From NCBI RefSeq assembly GCF_003335675.1, contig NZ_QPHL01000016.1, positions 248,001 to 312,000 of the forward strand: a DNA stretch of 64,000 nucleotides. Reading direction: 5' to 3'. Below are positions 56,473 through 64,000 of this stretch, one piece after another (positions within the stretch are counted from its first letter, which is position 1; each line of letters opens with the position of its first letter). This DNA is from Winogradskyella sp. KYW1333. Its GTDB lineage: Bacteria > Bacteroidota > Bacteroidia > Flavobacteriales > Flavobacteriaceae. A program made the translations under genes and the position numbers. The notes beneath the pieces were generated by a model. The model worked only from the letters and a program-made list of their open reading frames with translations, was not told where the DNA came from and did no database searches.

Positions 56473-56504
56473 TTGGTTAATCCTTTATTAAATCTTTATA
56501 TTTA
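56473..56504 (+). promoter_or_regulatory. Candidate promoter of the TlpA-type gene
   Basis: TTG at 56473-56475 and TATATTTA at 56497-56504 are 21 bases apart; the -7 box differs from TAnnTTTG in the last base. The ATG is 20 bases downstream. Confidence 0.4.
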
Positions 56505-56524
56505 GTCGAAATAAAACCCCATTT

Positions 56525-57562
56525 ATGAAACAATTATTAATACTTGGACTTGCATTATTATTAATTACTTGTAAGGAAGAACCAAAAGATTACGCAACCA
56601 TATCAGGTAAAATCGAGAATTTTAATGAGACCCAATCCATCAGAATATTTCAAGGTAGAAACTATAGTAAAATTATCAATTTAAATGATGATGGATCTTT
56701 TAAAGATACATTGAAAGTAGAATCGGGTGATTACAATTTTCAACATGGTAATAAATATGGTCAAATTTATTTGGAAAATAATTTCGAATCCTCGTTTACG
56801 ACAGATTATGAATCATTTGCTGAATCGATAGTTTATGAAGGCGATGGATCAGATATAAATAATTTTACTGTAAAATCATTTTTGATTTCGAATGAGCACT
56901 TTGACTCCAATCTATTTTCAATGGGCACACAAGAAGATTTAGATAATGCACTTAATAATTATAATAATGCATACAAAGCATTAAAAGAAAAGTATTCTAA
57001 AGTTGATTCAACCCATTTCGCAAGTGTAGATGAAAATGTTGAGCGTACAGCAAAACAGATTTCAAATTATGTAAGTTCGAGACTGGCGATGCGTGCAAAT
57101 TTCCCAAAAGGTAGTTCATCTCCTGTTTTTACGGACTATGAAAACTTTAAAGGCAACAATACCTCTTTGAAAGATTTAAAGGGTAAATACGTTTATATAG
57201 ATGTATGGGCGACATGGTGTGGCCCTTGTAAGGTTGAAATTCCTTCTCTTAAAAAACTTGAAAAGCAATTTGAAGATAGAAATATTCAATTTGTTAGTAT
57301 CTCAATAGATGAAGGACGAGGATATCAAGGTGATAGTGATACGGCCTATGAAGGCTGGAGAAAAATGGTAAAGGACAAAGATCTTGGAGGAATTCAGCTT
57401 ATTGCTGACAATGGTTTTAATTCTACTTTTATAAAGGATTATAAAATAAACAGTATTCCGAGATTTATTTTAATTGATCCAGAAGGCAATGTTGTTAATG
57501 CTGACGCGCCAAGACCTTCAAACCCTCAACTTGTAGAATTACTAAACAGTTTAGAAATTTAA
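56525..57562 (+). CDS. TlpA-family thiol-disulfide oxidoreductase lipoprotein
   Basis: This 345-residue lipoprotein has a signal peptide ending LLITC (lipidated cysteine near residue 16). The N-terminal part (about 20-130) resembles the DUF4369 domain often fused to TlpA in Bacteroidota (ISGKIENFNETQSIRIFQG). The C-terminal thioredoxin fold has WATWCGPCKVEIPSLKKL with Cys232 and Cys235, and a cis-proline segment YKINSIPRFILIDPEGN. It would reduce disulfides in periplasmic proteins, for example in cytochrome maturation. It appears to be a single-gene unit. Confidence 0.92.
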   Translation: MKQLLILGLALLLITCKEEPKDYATISGKIENFNETQSIRIFQGRNYSKIINLNDDGSFKDTLKVESGDYNFQHGNKYGQIYLENNFESSFTTDYESFAESIVYEGDGSDINNFTVKSFLISNEHFDSNLFSMGTQEDLDNALNNYNNAYKALKEKYSKVDSTHFASVDENVERTAKQISNYVSSRLAMRANFPKGSSSPVFTDYENFKGNNTSLKDLKGKYVYIDVWATWCGPCKVEIPSLKKLEKQFEDRNIQFVSISIDEGRGYQGDSDTAYEGWRKMVKDKDLGGIQLIADNGFNSTFIKDYKINSIPRFILIDPEGNVVNADAPRPSNPQLVELLNSLEI

Positions 57563-57564
57563 AT

Positions 57565-57595
57565 AATAAAGCTTTCAAATTTTTGAAGGTTTATT
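57565..57595. terminator. Convergent terminator between the TlpA gene and nnr
   Basis: AATAAAGCTTTCAA at the left pairs with TTGAAGGTTTATT at the right through G-T pairs, giving a hairpin of about 14 bp that spans nearly the whole gap. It can work in both directions. Confidence 0.6.
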
Positions 57596-57596
57596 T

Positions 57597-59147
57597 TTAT
57601 TCCTCCTGTTGCTGTTCACCTTCAGTAGGCGCCTCAGGTTTTTTAAATAAATCAATATAGGCTTCACCTAGGGTATCAATTATATGGCTAGCTAATAAGC
57701 TTTGATAGCCATGATCCTCTAATGAAATGTCTGCAGATCTGCCATGTAAATAAACACCAAATAAAGTTGCGGGTATTGGTTCATAACCTTGGGCCATCAT
57801 TCCAGTAATAACACCAGTTAATACATCTCCTGTACCTGCGGTTGCCATACCTGGATTACCAGTTGTATTGACATATTGTTTGTCTTTATACACAGTTATT
57901 GTATTTGCACCTTTAATAACAATAATTATATCATATTTTATTGACAGAGATCTTACTTTGCTAAGTTTATCAAAGTCATCTGTCCACTTACCTACTAATC
58001 TTTCAAGTTCTTTAGGATGAGGTGTTATAATTGTTCGGGTAGGTAATAATTTTAGCAACGATTTCTTTTTAGAAATAATATTAATTCCATCAGCGTCAAT
58101 AACTAACTGTTTTTTATTCTTTTTCAGAAAAGCCTCGAAAGCCTTAATTGTAATATCGTCAGTACCCATTCCTACACCAATTCCAATAACGTTTGGATCA
58201 ATGTTAAATGAAATATCAGTAATATGATTCTCATCCTTATCGGTAATTACCATGGCCTCAGGAAGTGAAGACTGTAAGCTATCATAACCACAATTAGGCA
58301 CATATGCCGTCACCAGTCCTGCTCCTGAACTCAAGCAAGCCTTGCTTGCTAAGTTCACGGCACCAATTTTACCACGACTCCCGCCTATAATAAGTGCATG
58401 CCCAAAGTCTCCCTTATGGGCAAATTTATCTCTAGGCTGATAAAGTGGTAAAACCTCAAACTTGGAAATTAATTCAGATTCTGTTTCCGTTTGCATCAAG
58501 TAATCCCTATCAATACCTATATCCAAAACTTCCCACTGTTCTGTAAATCTGGCTGTTTCTGGTAAAAAGAAAACTAATTTAGGAGATTGAAAACTTAGGG
58601 TGTAATTTGAATATACTGCGGCATTTTTATTATCAACTGCCTTGTCTGTATACAATCCAGATGGGATATCTATAGATAACGTAAATGCCTTTGAAGCCCT
58701 AAATTTTTGAAACAATTCCTGGACCCAATCATCTAGAGATCTATTCAATCCAATACCAAATACTGCATCTACAATAATATCGTCTTGATGAATTTGAGGA
58801 AAGTCGGCTACGCTTGTCATCATTTTTGGCCAATCTTTAGTTACATTCTTAATTCTTTCGTAGTTAATTAAGAAATCTTTAGATCGTTTATTACTATAAT
58901 TTACAATATAGGTAACGACATTATATCCATGCGTAATTAAATGCCTAGCTAAAACCAGACCATCACCACCATTATTTCCTATACCACAAAACACGTGAAT
59001 GGGTACTTGCGCTCCTTGCATGCGCATATGGATCCAATTAAATATTTGGTTCCCAGCACGTTCCATTAGGTCCGTTGAAGATATATTTTGCCGTTCAGTA
59101 GTTAGTTTATCCCCTTCGTAAATTTGTTCTTTTGAAAATAATTTCAT
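57597..59147 (-). CDS. nnr: Bifunctional NAD(P)H-hydrate epimerase/dehydratase
   Basis: This 516-residue fusion repairs damaged NAD(P)HX. The N-terminal epimerase (about 1-215) has DLMERAGNQIF and FCGIGNNGGDGLVLARHL; the C-terminal ADP-dependent dehydratase (about 235-500) has HKGDFGHALIIGGSRGKIGA, TPHPKELERLVG and NPGMATAGTGDVLTGVITGMM (shown in parts). It ends in a Glu/Gln tail that is probably disordered. The start gives the standard MKLFSKEQIYEGD. It is divergent from the thr operon. Confidence 0.96.
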   Translation of the reverse strand: MKLFSKEQIYEGDKLTTERQNISSTDLMERAGNQIFNWIHMRMQGAQVPIHVFCGIGNNGGDGLVLARHLITHGYNVVTYIVNYSNKRSKDFLINYERIKNVTKDWPKMMTSVADFPQIHQDDIIVDAVFGIGLNRSLDDWVQELFQKFRASKAFTLSIDIPSGLYTDKAVDNKNAAVYSNYTLSFQSPKLVFFLPETARFTEQWEVLDIGIDRDYLMQTETESELISKFEVLPLYQPRDKFAHKGDFGHALIIGGSRGKIGAVNLASKACLSSGAGLVTAYVPNCGYDSLQSSLPEAMVITDKDENHITDISFNIDPNVIGIGVGMGTDDITIKAFEAFLKKNKKQLVIDADGINIISKKKSLLKLLPTRTIITPHPKELERLVGKWTDDFDKLSKVRSLSIKYDIIIVIKGANTITVYKDKQYVNTTGNPGMATAGTGDVLTGVITGMMAQGYEPIPATLFGVYLHGRSADISLEDHGYQSLLASHIIDTLGEAYIDLFKKPEAPTEGEQQQEE

Positions 59148-59273
59148 CTATGTAATCTATATCAGTAAAAGTAGGTTAGCAATTCATTGATTATAATACA
59201 ATTTGTGCTTGTTTCTTTTCAGTTTTCTTAAAAAGAAATATGCTTTTCTCATAATTCCTCAAAAAATTACAAT

Positions 59274-59307
59274 TTGTTTTTTAATTGTCCTAAAAATAAT
59301 ACATTTG
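59274..59307 (+). promoter_or_regulatory. Candidate thr operon promoter
   Basis: TTG at 59274-59276 and TACATTTG at 59300-59307 fit the Bacteroidota promoter, with a 23-base spacer at the upper end of the range. The -7 box is identical to that of the tRNA cluster. A start near 59313 would leave almost no leader before the first ATG of the leader peptide. The rest of the 336-base gap upstream (59148-59270) shows nothing that I recognise. Confidence 0.5.
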
Positions 59308-59314
59308 ACCAGTA

Positions 59315-59422
59315 ATGAAGAAAAAAATGCACATATCAAAGAACGCACTAGTCTTGTCTAACTGTGCCTCAATTTCTGTTTATTTTATTTCTACTATTAT
59401 TACCCTTAGGGGTAATTTGTAA
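59315..59422 (+). CDS. Candidate thr operon leader peptide (35 codons)
   Basis: A short frame lies between the promoter and thrA: it starts MKKKMHISKNALVLSN and ends CASISVYF, ISTIITLRGNL, stop. Threonine and isoleucine codons cluster just before the end (ATT TCT ACT ATT ATT ACC), as in attenuator leaders of thr operons such as E. coli ThrL, whose product also contains an STTITTT run. The second Met at 59327 is an equally good start, with an A-rich upstream stretch typical of Bacteroidota. A hairpin at 59399-59416 overlaps the control codons. Function is inferred; no family search was possible. Confidence 0.6.
   Translation: MKKKMHISKNALVLSNCASISVYFISTIITLRGNL
59399..59416 (+). promoter_or_regulatory. 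Hairpin overlapping the leader-peptide control codons
   Basis: ATTACCC at 59399-59405 pairs with GGGTAAT at 59410-59416 around a TTAG loop. A ribosome stalled at the Thr/Ile codons would cover or melt this stem. No strong T run follows, so it is not a classical terminator. TAATTTGT at 59413-59420 is also complementary to ACAAATTA at 59477-59484, at the thrA start. Confidence 0.4.
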
Positions 59423-59483
59423 TATGCACTTCGTACCAATTATAGTCTATTTAGACATTCTATTTTCCATTAAATAACAAATT

Positions 59484-61958
59484 ATGAAAGTTCTAAAATT
59501 CGGAGGAACATCTGTAGGTTCAGCTGAAAATATTAATAAAGTAATATCCATTTTACAACAACAAAGTAAATCATCAAAAATTGTAGTTGTTGTTTCTGCA
59601 GTTGGTGGTATAACTAACAAACTGATCGAAGCCGCTGAATTGGCCTGTGAAAAAGATTCTGATTATATCAATAAATACAATAATATTTGGTCAATTCACA
59701 ACAAGGTAATTGAAGGATTATTTATTAATCCAGAAAATGACAATGAAATTCAGCAACAACACGATGTATTGCATGAAATTATTTCTGACAAATTATATGA
59801 ACTTAGAAGTTTACTTGATGGGATATATCTTATTAATGAACTATCTCCTAAAACTAAGGATAAGCTTTTGAGTTATGGCGAATACTGTTCTTCTACTATT
59901 ATAAGCTATACATTAAGATCAAGACATATTGATGCTCAATTAAAAAATTCACAGGAATTAATTGTTACAGATTCAAATTTCAATAACGCTCAGGTAAATT
60001 TTACAATTACCAATAAAAATATTCACGATTACTTTAAGAATAGCGAACCTTTAATAACAATTCTTCCTGGCTTTATCTCTAAATCTGTGAGTAATGAAAT
60101 TACTACACTTGGTAGAGGTGGTTCAGATTATACCGCGGCAATTATCGCGGCAGCTATCGATGCTAATGAATTACAGATATGGACAGATGTAAGCGGTATG
60201 TTTACAACTAATCCAAAACTTGTTAAACAGGCCTCACCAATAACTGAGTTGTCGTATCAAGAAGCAGTAGAATTATCACATTTTGGCGCAAAAGTGCTTT
60301 ACCCACCAACTGTTATGCCTGTACTAAGGAAAAAAATTCCAATTGTAATTAAAAATACAATGGAACCAGAAGCTACAGGCACAACGATTACTCTAGATAA
60401 AAAACCAAATGGTATCTCTCCTGTAAAAGGTATAAGCAATATAGATGGTATTGCACTATTAACATTACAGGGTAATGGTATGGTTGGTATACCTGGATTT
60501 AGTAAACGTCTGTTTGAAACTTTAGCTCAAGAAAAAATCAATATAATCTTAATTACTCAAGCTTCTTCTGAGCATTCTATCTGCTTTGGAATTTCGAAAA
60601 ATGATGCATCTAAGGCTAAAAATGCTATTGACGAAGCATTTGAGTTTGAAATTACATTACAGAAATTAGACCCAATTGTTGTTGAGACCGACCTCTCAAT
60701 TATTGCTGTTGTTGGTGATAAAATGAAGAGTCATCAAGGAATTAGTGGTAAGATGTTTAGTACCCTTGGTAAAAACAATGTAAACATTAGAGCTATTGCT
60801 CAAGGTGCGTCAGAGCGAAATATTTCAGCAGTAATCCACAAAAATGACGTAAAAAAGGCACTCAACAGTTTACATGAACAATTCTTTGAACTAAGAACTA
60901 AGCAAATTAATCTTTTTATTACGGGTGTTGGGAATGTTGGTGAAAGATTAATAGAACAAATAAAACAACAAAAATCATATTTAAAAGAAAATTTTAAAAT
61001 AAACCTTAGAGTTACAGGACTATCAAATTCTAGAACTATGGTTGTTGATGATGATGGAATATGCCTCAAAGATTGGAAATCAACTTTAGTAAATGGAGAA
61101 AAAGCAAGTCTAAAAGGTTTTTTCGATCATGCTAAAAAGTTAAATCTAAGGAATTCGGTCTTTGTAGATATTACTGCCAATTCAGACGTGGCTAATATCT
61201 ATCCACAATATTTAAAAGAAAGTATATCGGTAGTAGCATGCAATAAAATTGCATGTTCCGACAACTTTGATTATTATAGTGAACTTAAGAACCTTTCTAG
61301 AAAGTATAATGCTTCATTTTTATTTGAAACCAATGTTGGTGCAGGATTGCCTGTAATCGATACCCTAAACCATTTAATTACATCAGGTGACAAAGTCAAT
61401 AATATAAAAGCAGTTTTATCTGGTAGTCTTAATTTTATTTTTAACAATTTCAATGCAAAGACTACATTTCATAATATTGTAAAACAGGCACAGACTGAAG
61501 GATATACTGAACCTGACCCTCGAATTGATTTAAGTGGTGCAGATGTAGCTCGTAAAATTTTAATATTAGCTAGAGAAAGTGGTTATAAAATGGAGTTGTC
61601 TGATATTAGGAGTAAAAATTTTCTAACCGAAAACGCAATTAAGGCCAATACAGTTGAGGACTTTTTCAGTACTTTAGATGATGATGAGTCTCATTATCAA
61701 AGTCTATACAAATCTGCTAATGCAAAAAACTGTCAATTAAAGTTTGTAGCAGAATTTAAGGATGGTAAGGCACAAATTGGTTTAGAAGAAATTCCTGAAG
61801 GACATCCATTTTATAATCTGGAAGGAAAGGACAATATAGTTATGTTCTTCACTGAGCGTTATCCAGAACAACCTATGATTATCAAAGGTGCTGGTGCTGG
61901 TGCAGATGTTACAGCCTCTGGATTGTTCGCAGATATAATCAGAATAGCTAATAATTAA
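59484..61958 (+). CDS. thrA: Bifunctional aspartate kinase / homoserine dehydrogenase I
   Basis: The fusion carries out the first and third steps of threonine synthesis. The 824 residues comprise an aspartokinase (about 1-290; KFGGTSVGSAENI, TLGRGGSDYTAAIIA), ACT regulatory domains (about 310-460; GMVGIPGFSKRLF and RAIAQGASERNIS) and homoserine dehydrogenase (about 470-824; ITGVGNVGERLIEQ, TNVGAGLPVIDTLN, GYTEPDPRIDLSGADVARK). The ACT domains suggest feedback inhibition by threonine. It is the first structural gene of a thrA-thrB-thrC operon and is preceded by a candidate leader peptide. Confidence 0.97.
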   Translation: MKVLKFGGTSVGSAENINKVISILQQQSKSSKIVVVVSAVGGITNKLIEAAELACEKDSDYINKYNNIWSIHNKVIEGLFINPENDNEIQQQHDVLHEIISDKLYELRSLLDGIYLINELSPKTKDKLLSYGEYCSSTIISYTLRSRHIDAQLKNSQELIVTDSNFNNAQVNFTITNKNIHDYFKNSEPLITILPGFISKSVSNEITTLGRGGSDYTAAIIAAAIDANELQIWTDVSGMFTTNPKLVKQASPITELSYQEAVELSHFGAKVLYPPTVMPVLRKKIPIVIKNTMEPEATGTTITLDKKPNGISPVKGISNIDGIALLTLQGNGMVGIPGFSKRLFETLAQEKINIILITQASSEHSICFGISKNDASKAKNAIDEAFEFEITLQKLDPIVVETDLSIIAVVGDKMKSHQGISGKMFSTLGKNNVNIRAIAQGASERNISAVIHKNDVKKALNSLHEQFFELRTKQINLFITGVGNVGERLIEQIKQQKSYLKENFKINLRVTGLSNSRTMVVDDDGICLKDWKSTLVNGEKASLKGFFDHAKKLNLRNSVFVDITANSDVANIYPQYLKESISVVACNKIACSDNFDYYSELKNLSRKYNASFLFETNVGAGLPVIDTLNHLITSGDKVNNIKAVLSGSLNFIFNNFNAKTTFHNIVKQAQTEGYTEPDPRIDLSGADVARKILILARESGYKMELSDIRSKNFLTENAIKANTVEDFFSTLDDDESHYQSLYKSANAKNCQLKFVAEFKDGKAQIGLEEIPEGHPFYNLEGKDNIVMFFTERYPEQPMIIKGAGAGADVTASGLFADIIRIANN

Positions 61959-61960
61959 CC

Positions 61961-62884
61961 ATGAATGAAATTAAAATTTTCTCACCAGCAACCGTTGCAA
62001 ATGTAGCATGTGGATTCGATGTATTAGGATTCTGCCTAGATTCTATAGGTGATTACATGGTTATTCGAAAAACTACAGAAAAAGGCATTAAAATCACAAA
62101 AATTGAAGGATTTGATTTACCGTACGAAACTGAGAAAAATGTTGCTGGAGTTTCTGCACAGGCCTTATATAATGATCTAAGACCAGAATGTGGTTTTGAA
62201 ATAGAAATCCATAAAAAAATTAAGCCTGGAAGCGGAATTGGTAGTAGTGCGGCAAGTGCCTCTGGAAGCGTTTATGGTATAAATGAATTACTTGGTAGAC
62301 CATACGATAAAACACAATTAACCTATTTTGCAATGCAAGGTGAAGCACTCGCTAGTCAATGTGAGCATGCAGACAACTTGGCACCTGGTATTTTTGGAGG
62401 GTTTACACTGGTGAAGTCCACTAAACCACTAAAGATATTACCTCTACCCACCCCCTCTGATTTGTTTGCAACTCTTATTCATCCCCAAATTGAAGTAAAA
62501 ACAGTAGATTCTAGGGCTGTATTGCCAAAGGTGGTCCCATTAGAAAATGCCATAACACAATGGGCAAATGTTGGTAGTTTAATTCATGCATTGCATACTT
62601 CAGATTATGATTTATTACAAGAATCACTAATTGATGTAATAATTGAACCACATAGAAAAAAACTTATTCCTTATTTTGAGGATGTAAAAGCAAATGCATT
62701 GAGAGCTGGTGCTCTAGGATGTGCAATTTCTGGTTCAGGACCTTCAATATTTGCCTTGTGTAAAAGATTGGAAACTGCCGAACAAGTTGAGGAAGCCATG
62801 CATAATGTCTATTCAAAATCAGGCATTGCATTTGAAACCTATGTTTCTAAAATTAATATTGAAGGTATTAAAATTGTAAAATGA
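61961..62884 (+). CDS. thrB: Homoserine kinase
   Basis: This 307-residue GHMP kinase phosphorylates homoserine for threonine synthase. The N-terminal SPATVANVACGFDVLGF and the ATP loop IKPGSGIGSSAASASG (about residue 90) are typical, with GALGCAISGSGPSIFAL near the C-terminus. It begins 2 bases after the thrA stop and its stop codon overlaps the thrC start (ATGA), so translational coupling along the operon is likely. Confidence 0.97.
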   Translation: MNEIKIFSPATVANVACGFDVLGFCLDSIGDYMVIRKTTEKGIKITKIEGFDLPYETEKNVAGVSAQALYNDLRPECGFEIEIHKKIKPGSGIGSSAASASGSVYGINELLGRPYDKTQLTYFAMQGEALASQCEHADNLAPGIFGGFTLVKSTKPLKILPLPTPSDLFATLIHPQIEVKTVDSRAVLPKVVPLENAITQWANVGSLIHALHTSDYDLLQESLIDVIIEPHRKKLIPYFEDVKANALRAGALGCAISGSGPSIFALCKRLETAEQVEEAMHNVYSKSGIAFETYVSKINIEGIKIVK

Positions 62885-64000
62885 AATATTACTCATTAAA
62901 TAAAAAAGCACAGGATACAAATTTCAAGGAAGCTGTTGTTAGAGGATTAGCGCCAGACAAAGGATTGTATTTTCCAGAATCAATTACGCCACTTCCAAAG
63001 TCTTTTTTTGATACCATTGAAGAAAAATCAAATGCAGATATCGCTTTTGAAGCCATAAAGCAATTTATAGTTCCTGAGATACCAGAAGATATTTTAAAAA
63101 CAATTGTAGAAGAAACTCTCAATTTTGATTTTCCGGTTGTAAAATTAAATGAGCAAATATCAACATTAGAATTATTCCATGGTCCAACTATGGCTTTCAA
63201 GGATGTAGGCGCACGTTTTATGGCGAGATGCTTGGGCTACTTTAACAAATCAAATACTAATGAAGTAACCGTGTTAGTTGCTACTTCTGGTGATACTGGA
63301 GGTGCGGTTGCCAATGGTTTTTTAGGAGTTAAAGGTGTTAAAGTGGTAATCCTATACCCTTCTGGTAAGGTTAGTGAAATTCAAGAAAAACAATTAACCA
63401 CTCTCGGTCAAAATATTACAGCTTTAGAAGTAAAGGGTGTTTTTGATGATTGTCAAGATATGGTTAAAAAAGCTTTCATAGATAAAGAATTAACCAGAAA
63501 AATGCAATTGACTTCGGCTAACTCAATAAACATAGCTCGTTGGCTACCTCAGTTATTTTATTATCTAATTGCATACAAACAACTTAAATCTAAATATAAT
63601 TCAGTCGCCTTCTCCGTACCTAGTGGTAATTTTGGAAATATCTGCGCAGGTATGGTCGCTCAAAAATTAGGTTTACCAGTAAAGCATTTCATAGCATCAA
63701 ATAATGCAAATGATACCGTTGTCAATTATATGGAAACCATGACTTATGATCCAAAGCCATCGGTACAGACAATAAGTAATGCTATGGATGTGGGCAACCC
63801 TAGTAATTTTATTAGAATTCAAGAATTACATGATAATGATTTTAATGCTTTAAAATCCAATTTAACGTCCTATAGCTATTCAGATGATGAGACCAAAGAA
63901 GCTCTCCTAGAAATTTTTAATAAGTATTGTTACATTGCTGATCCTCATGGTGCTGTTGGTTATTTAGGCGCAAAGAAATATTTAAAATCAAATGAAAACG
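62881..64000 (+). CDS. thrC: Threonine synthase, cut by the window end
   Basis: The frame opens at the ATG of 62881, overlapping the thrB stop as ATGA, and stays open for 373 codons to the right edge. It converts O-phosphohomoserine to threonine with pyridoxal phosphate. The PLP lysine is Lys107 in HGPTMAFKDVGARFM, and LVATSGDTGGAVANGF, FSVPSGNFGNICAG and a late ADPHGAVGYLGAKK segment are as expected. The first part, MKYYSLNKKAQDTNFKEAV, is the standard N-terminus. About 60 residues are missing at the C-terminus. Confidence 0.96.
   Translation, partial: MKYYSLNKKAQDTNFKEAVVRGLAPDKGLYFPESITPLPKSFFDTIEEKSNADIAFEAIKQFIVPEIPEDILKTIVEETLNFDFPVVKLNEQISTLELFHGPTMAFKDVGARFMARCLGYFNKSNTNEVTVLVATSGDTGGAVANGFLGVKGVKVVILYPSGKVSEIQEKQLTTLGQNITALEVKGVFDDCQDMVKKAFIDKELTRKMQLTSANSINIARWLPQLFYYLIAYKQLKSKYNSVAFSVPSGNFGNICAGMVAQKLGLPVKHFIASNNANDTVVNYMETMTYDPKPSVQTISNAMDVGNPSNFIRIQELHDNDFNALKSNLTSYSYSDDETKEALLEIFNKYCYIADPHGAVGYLGAKKYLKSNEN

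Noticed and set aside
62889..63200. Minus-strand open frame near the right edge
   Set aside because: It is antisense to thrC, whose open frame continues past the window end and has all expected motifs.

Overview
The window is AT-rich, densely coded chromosomal DNA from a member of the Bacteroidota, most likely a marine Flavobacteriaceae bacterium. The evidence is the gene content (a SusC-type carboxypeptidase-regulatory domain on the TonB receptor, a DUF5916 protein, a CAL67264-type small membrane protein, the ligase-associated repair operon, PpgK, a 7TM-HD protein), Flavobacteriaceae-like protein sequences, scarce Shine-Dalgarno sites, and promoters of the Bacteroidota TTTG / TAnnTTTG type. 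I see no insertion sequence, prophage, CRISPR array, rRNA or other sign of a mobile island; this is mostly core genome.

Layout. 1-3.6 kb: end of a DUF6787-like gene, a small His-rich exported protein, a TonB-dependent receptor and an acidic lipoprotein, probably one envelope uptake locus for a metal or metal complex. 3.7-13.7 kb: a small membrane protein, a DUF5916 outer-membrane-type protein, an ABC ATPase, fumC, hutI, a coiled-coil membrane protein, a HutG-like arginase-family enzyme, an MBL-fold lipoprotein and a 74-residue membrane protein. 13.8-15.7 kb: ettA and a small membrane protein. 15.8-19.1 kb (minus strand): a six-gene DoxX / FMN reductase / GNAT / MarR / pirin / pirin operon with a candidate operator at its promoter. 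19.2-25.5 kb: an acyl-CoA carboxylase beta subunit, a secreted M24 peptidase, an overlooked 59-residue membrane protein, and a pfkA-gap-sugar kinase operon. 25.7-36.1 kb: tamB divergent from tsaD, then a plus-strand run of a PPIase, rsmE, a DUF4159 protein, a TrmH-type methyltransferase, an AI-2E permease and a THUMP-like methyltransferase. 36.3-42.1 kb: the four-gene ligase-associated DNA repair operon. 42.2-42.6 kb: tRNA-Ser/Pro/Arg. 42.6-54.9 kb: ppgK, a 7TM-HD protein, a thiolase with an NlpC/P60 peptidase, a TPR protein, gyrA, clpC and a small STAS-like protein. 54.9-59.1 kb: hutH, a TlpA-type lipoprotein and nnr. 59.3-64.0 kb: the thr operon (thrA-thrB-thrC, thrC cut by the window end).

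How genes work together. hutH, hutI and the HutG-like gene would carry out three of the four steps of histidine breakdown to glutamate, but they sit in separate places and urocanase is not in the window. pfkA, gap and a GlcNAc-type kinase group glycolysis with sugar phosphorylation. thrA, thrB and thrC cover aspartate to threonine except for aspartate-semialdehyde dehydrogenase. The ligase, helicase, MBL nuclease and phosphoesterase form a known repair module.

Most interesting points: an unlisted short ORF ahead of thrA that looks like a Thr/Ile-sensing leader peptide, next to possible RNA pairings; a near-perfect CCTAGG-centred palindrome over the promoter of the MarR/pirin operon; an 18-bp-arm perfect palindrome inside the small His-rich gene; and two short unlisted ORFs. 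I found no clearly new multi-gene system, and most of the window is ordinary housekeeping sequence.
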